From Aphanocapsa sp. GSE-SYN-MK-11-07L (lineage in GTDB: Bacteria; Cyanobacteriota; Cyanobacteriia; Thermosynechococcales; Thermosynechococcaceae), in assembly GCA_019359715.1 (NCBI GenBank), contig JAHHGS010000065.1, positions 1-64,000 of the forward strand: a stretch of DNA of 64,000 nt, read 5' to 3'. Positions 61,613 through 64,000 of the stretch are shown piece after piece. The position numbers were made by a program, and so were the translations under genes. How positions within the stretch are numbered: the first letter of the stretch is position 1; every line of letters begins with the position of its first letter. The notes beneath the pieces are model-generated. The model was given only the letters and a program-made list of their open reading frames with translations, had not been told where the DNA came from and made no database searches.

Positions 61613-64000
61613 ATGAAAATTCTCAAGATGCAGACCCTGCGCGGCCCCAACTATTGGAGCATTCGTCGCCACAAGCTGATTGTGATGCGCCTTGACTTGG
61701 AAAGCTTGGCTGAGCAGCCTTCAAATCAAATCCCTGGCTTTTATGAAGGGCTGGTGGGACTGTTACCGAGTTTGCAGGCTCATTTTTGCTCCCTCGGACA
61801 GGCCGGCGGCTTTTTGACCCGCCTCAGAGAAGGCACGATGATGGGGCACATTATTGAGCACGTTGCCCTCGAACTGCAAGACCTGGCCGGGATGCCAGTC
61901 GGGTTTGGGCGCACTCGTCAAACTGCTACCCCTGGCATTTATCAGGTGGTGATGGAATATTTGGATGAGCAAGCGGGGCGCTATGCGGCTAGAGCCGCCG
62001 TTAGACTCTGTCAGAGCATTGTTGACATCGGCAGCTACTCCCGCTCGGAGCTAGCCCAAGACTTGGCAGACCTGCAAGAGCTGTGGGCAAAAGCTTCTTT
62101 GGGGCCAAGCACCGAAGCGATCGTCAAAGAAGCAGAAGCGCGGGGCATTCCCTGGCTAGAATTGAGCAGCCGGGCTATTATTCAACTCGGCTATGGTGCC
62201 AACCAGCGGCGAATTCAAGCGACCTTGAGCGATCGCACTGGCGTACTAGCAGTCGAACTAGCCGGAGACAAAGAAGGCACCAAGCAAATGCTGGCGGACG
62301 CAGGCATCCCCGTCCCCAAGGGGACGATTGTTTCTTACCTGGATGACTTGGAACACGCGATCGCTGACATAGGTGGCTATCCCGTCGTGATCAAACCCTT
62401 AAACGGCAACCACGGACGCGGAATCACGATTGGGGTTGAAGATTGGGAAGTAGCTGAGCAAGCCTACGATAGCGCCAGTGCCGTCTCTAAAGATGTAATC
62501 GTTGAACACTACCACCCTGGCAGTGACCATCGCGTGTTGGTGGTGAACGGCAAAGTGGTGGCGGTGGCAGAGCGAGTGCCAGCCCATGTGGTCGGCGATG
62601 GGCGATCGACGATTGAAGAATTAATTGAAATTACCAACCAAGACCCGCAGCGGGGAGAAGGGCACGCCAATGTGCTGACCAAGATTGACATTAACCACAC
62701 GACTTGGCAGCTCCTCGACCAGCAGGGGCATACCCTAGACAGCGTTTTATCCGCTGGTGAAGTCTGCTACCTGCGCGGCACCGCCAATTTAAGTACGGGC
62801 GGGATTGCCGTCGATCGCACCGATGATATCCACCCTGAAAATGTCTGGATTGCCCAGCGGGCCGCCCAGGTAATTGGACTCGACATTGCCGGCATTGATG
62901 TCGTGACGCCAGATATCACCCAACCGATGACGGAAGTCGGGGGAGTGATTGTGGAAATCAACGCTGCTCCTGGCTTTCGGATGCACACTTCTCCCAGCCG
63001 GGGGATTGCCCGCAATGTGGCTGAGCCAGTGATTGACATGCTGTTTCCACCCGGTCGGCCCTGCCGGATTCCGATTATTGCCGTCACAGGCACGAATGGG
63101 AAGACTACTACTACCCGCCTGATTGCCCACATTTGCAGGCAAACCCAGCGCACCGTCGGCTACACGACCACCGATGGGATTTACGTTGGCGACTATCTGG
63201 TTGAAAAAGGCGACACGACTGGCCCCCAAAGCGCTCGCTTGATTCTGAAAGACCCGACCGTAGAAATTGCGGTTTTGGAAGCAGCTAGGGGCGGAATTCT
63301 TCGCTCTGGCTTGGGGTTTGACTATTGCGATGTCGGTGTAATCTTAAACGTGCAGGCTGACCATCTGGGGATTGGGGACATCGACACCCTAGAGCAACTG
63401 GCCGACCTGAAAGCAGTTGTGGCTGAATCTGCCCGCCCGGATGGCTATGTGATTCTCAACGCCGATGACCCGATGGTGGTTTCGATGACCGAGCAGGTCA
63501 AAGCCCAAGTTGCCTATTTTTCGATGGAAGCAGACAATCCAATCGTCCAAGACCACATTGAGCGAGGCGGTCTGGCCGCTGTCTATGAAAATGGCTATCT
63601 GTCGATTCTGAAAGGGGATTGGACGCTGCGGATTGAGCAGGCAATTAACGTGCCGATCACCTTGGGCGGACGGGCTAACTTTATGATTGCCAATGCCCTA
63701 GCCGCCAGCCTGGCTGCGTTTTGCCAGGGGATTGCGATCGAGCATATTCGGGTGGCGTTGGCTAGCTTCCGCACTTCTGTCAGCCAAACTCCGGGGCGGA
63801 TGAACCTGATTAATTTAGGAAAATTCAGCGTCCTGCTGGACTATGCCCACAATCCGGCGGGCTATGCAGCGGTGGGCGAATTTGTGAAGAAATGGCCAGG
63901 GCAGCGGATTGGCGTTCTGGGCGCACCCGGCGATCGCCGCAACGAAGACCTGATTAGCTTAGGAGCGATCGCCGCTGGCATTTTCAACCAAGTGATTGTC
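61613..64000 (+). CDS. cphA: Cyanophycin synthetase, C-terminus outside the window
   Basis: There are 796 codons to the window edge, still open; full enzymes have about 870-900 residues. The N-terminal domain (LRGPNYWSIRRHKLIVMRLD) is followed by an ATP-grasp domain that adds Asp (KEGTKQMLADAGIPVPKG; PVVIKPLNGNHGRGITIGV; EINAAPGFRMH). A Mur-ligase-like domain adds Arg, with its P-loop GTNGKTTTT at 493-501, then DTTGPQSARLILKDP, LEAARGGILRSGLGFD and LDYAHNPAGYAAVGEF. ATP-dependent synthesis of the Asp-Arg polymer is the role. ATG 61613; no frame break seen. Confidence 0.96.
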   Translation, partial: MKILKMQTLRGPNYWSIRRHKLIVMRLDLESLAEQPSNQIPGFYEGLVGLLPSLQAHFCSLGQAGGFLTRLREGTMMGHIIEHVALELQDLAGMPVGFGRTRQTATPGIYQVVMEYLDEQAGRYAARAAVRLCQSIVDIGSYSRSELAQDLADLQELWAKASLGPSTEAIVKEAEARGIPWLELSSRAIIQLGYGANQRRIQATLSDRTGVLAVELAGDKEGTKQMLADAGIPVPKGTIVSYLDDLEHAIADIGGYPVVIKPLNGNHGRGITIGVEDWEVAEQAYDSASAVSKDVIVEHYHPGSDHRVLVVNGKVVAVAERVPAHVVGDGRSTIEELIEITNQDPQRGEGHANVLTKIDINHTTWQLLDQQGHTLDSVLSAGEVCYLRGTANLSTGGIAVDRTDDIHPENVWIAQRAAQVIGLDIAGIDVVTPDITQPMTEVGGVIVEINAAPGFRMHTSPSRGIARNVAEPVIDMLFPPGRPCRIPIIAVTGTNGKTTTTRLIAHICRQTQRTVGYTTTDGIYVGDYLVEKGDTTGPQSARLILKDPTVEIAVLEAARGGILRSGLGFDYCDVGVILNVQADHLGIGDIDTLEQLADLKAVVAESARPDGYVILNADDPMVVSMTEQVKAQVAYFSMEADNPIVQDHIERGGLAAVYENGYLSILKGDWTLRIEQAINVPITLGGRANFMIANALAASLAAFCQGIAIEHIRVALASFRTSVSQTPGRMNLINLGKFSVLLDYAHNPAGYAAVGEFVKKWPGQRIGVLGAPGDRRNEDLISLGAIAAGIFNQVIV

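Overview
The window is chromosomal DNA of a cyanobacterium. It carries psaK (photosystem I), a light-dependent protochlorophyllide reductase, a carboxysome-type BMC shell protein, phycobilisome-related lyases and HEAT proteins, and the cyanophycin pair cphB-cphA. It is also rich in the HIP1 octamer GCGATCGC, a cyanobacterial signature. Species cannot be fixed from this alone.

Region 1 (1-0.97 kb): the tail of an IS200/IS605 TnpB with its right-end hairpin, then psaK and a small membrane protein. Region 2 (about 0.97-38 kb) is a large surface-polysaccharide locus. I count five GT2, seven GT4 and one WecG/TagA glycosyltransferases. It also holds two Gfo/Idh/MocA sugar oxidoreductases, two pyruvyl-transferase-family proteins, an acyltransferase-3, a SAM methyltransferase, a Wzy/ligase-like membrane protein, a Wzc-type co-polymerase/tyrosine kinase, and a Wzm/Wzt ABC exporter. 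Two large surface-protein candidates sit in it: a GH74-like glycanase and a Calx-beta/parallel-beta-helix protein. No initiating phosphoglycosyltransferase, Wzx flippase or Wza was seen. The locus is mosaic: strands switch often, gaps are long, and it contains a truncated glycosyltransferase tail, a duplicated gene junction flanking an AT-rich methyltransferase, and palindromic elements.

Region 3 (38-47.3 kb) is mostly housekeeping: por, a DUF29 protein, thrS, a saccharopine-dehydrogenase-like protein coupled to an unknown membrane protein, a small unknown protein, cobD and an HU protein. Region 4 (47.3-52.1 kb) is the type IV pilus operon pilM-pilN-pilO-pilQ on the minus strand, ending in a good hairpin terminator. 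Region 5 (52.5-57.1 kb) has a BMC shell protein followed by an ABC-2 permease, then a phycobilisome-related island: two HEAT proteins, a phycobiliprotein-like globin, a short ORF and a CpcS/CpeS-type lyase. Region 6 (57.1-64 kb) has a small membrane protein, a class A beta-lactamase-like serine hydrolase overlapping ispF at their 3' ends, a MITE that cuts a short ORF, trmD, cphB and the first 796 codons of cphA, which runs off the window.

The locus likely builds, modifies (pyruvylation, acylation, methylation), polymerises, exports and perhaps trims an extracellular polysaccharide; the pilus genes may cooperate in surface behaviour. The observations most worth a second look are the GH74-like lipoprotein candidate beside the polymerase, the duplicated junction around the methyltransferase, the palindromic insertion inside an oxidoreductase gene, the BMC protein with an unusual pore loop, and the orphan phycobiliprotein-like gene among HEAT lyase homologues. 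I found no CRISPR array and no tRNA or rRNA gene.
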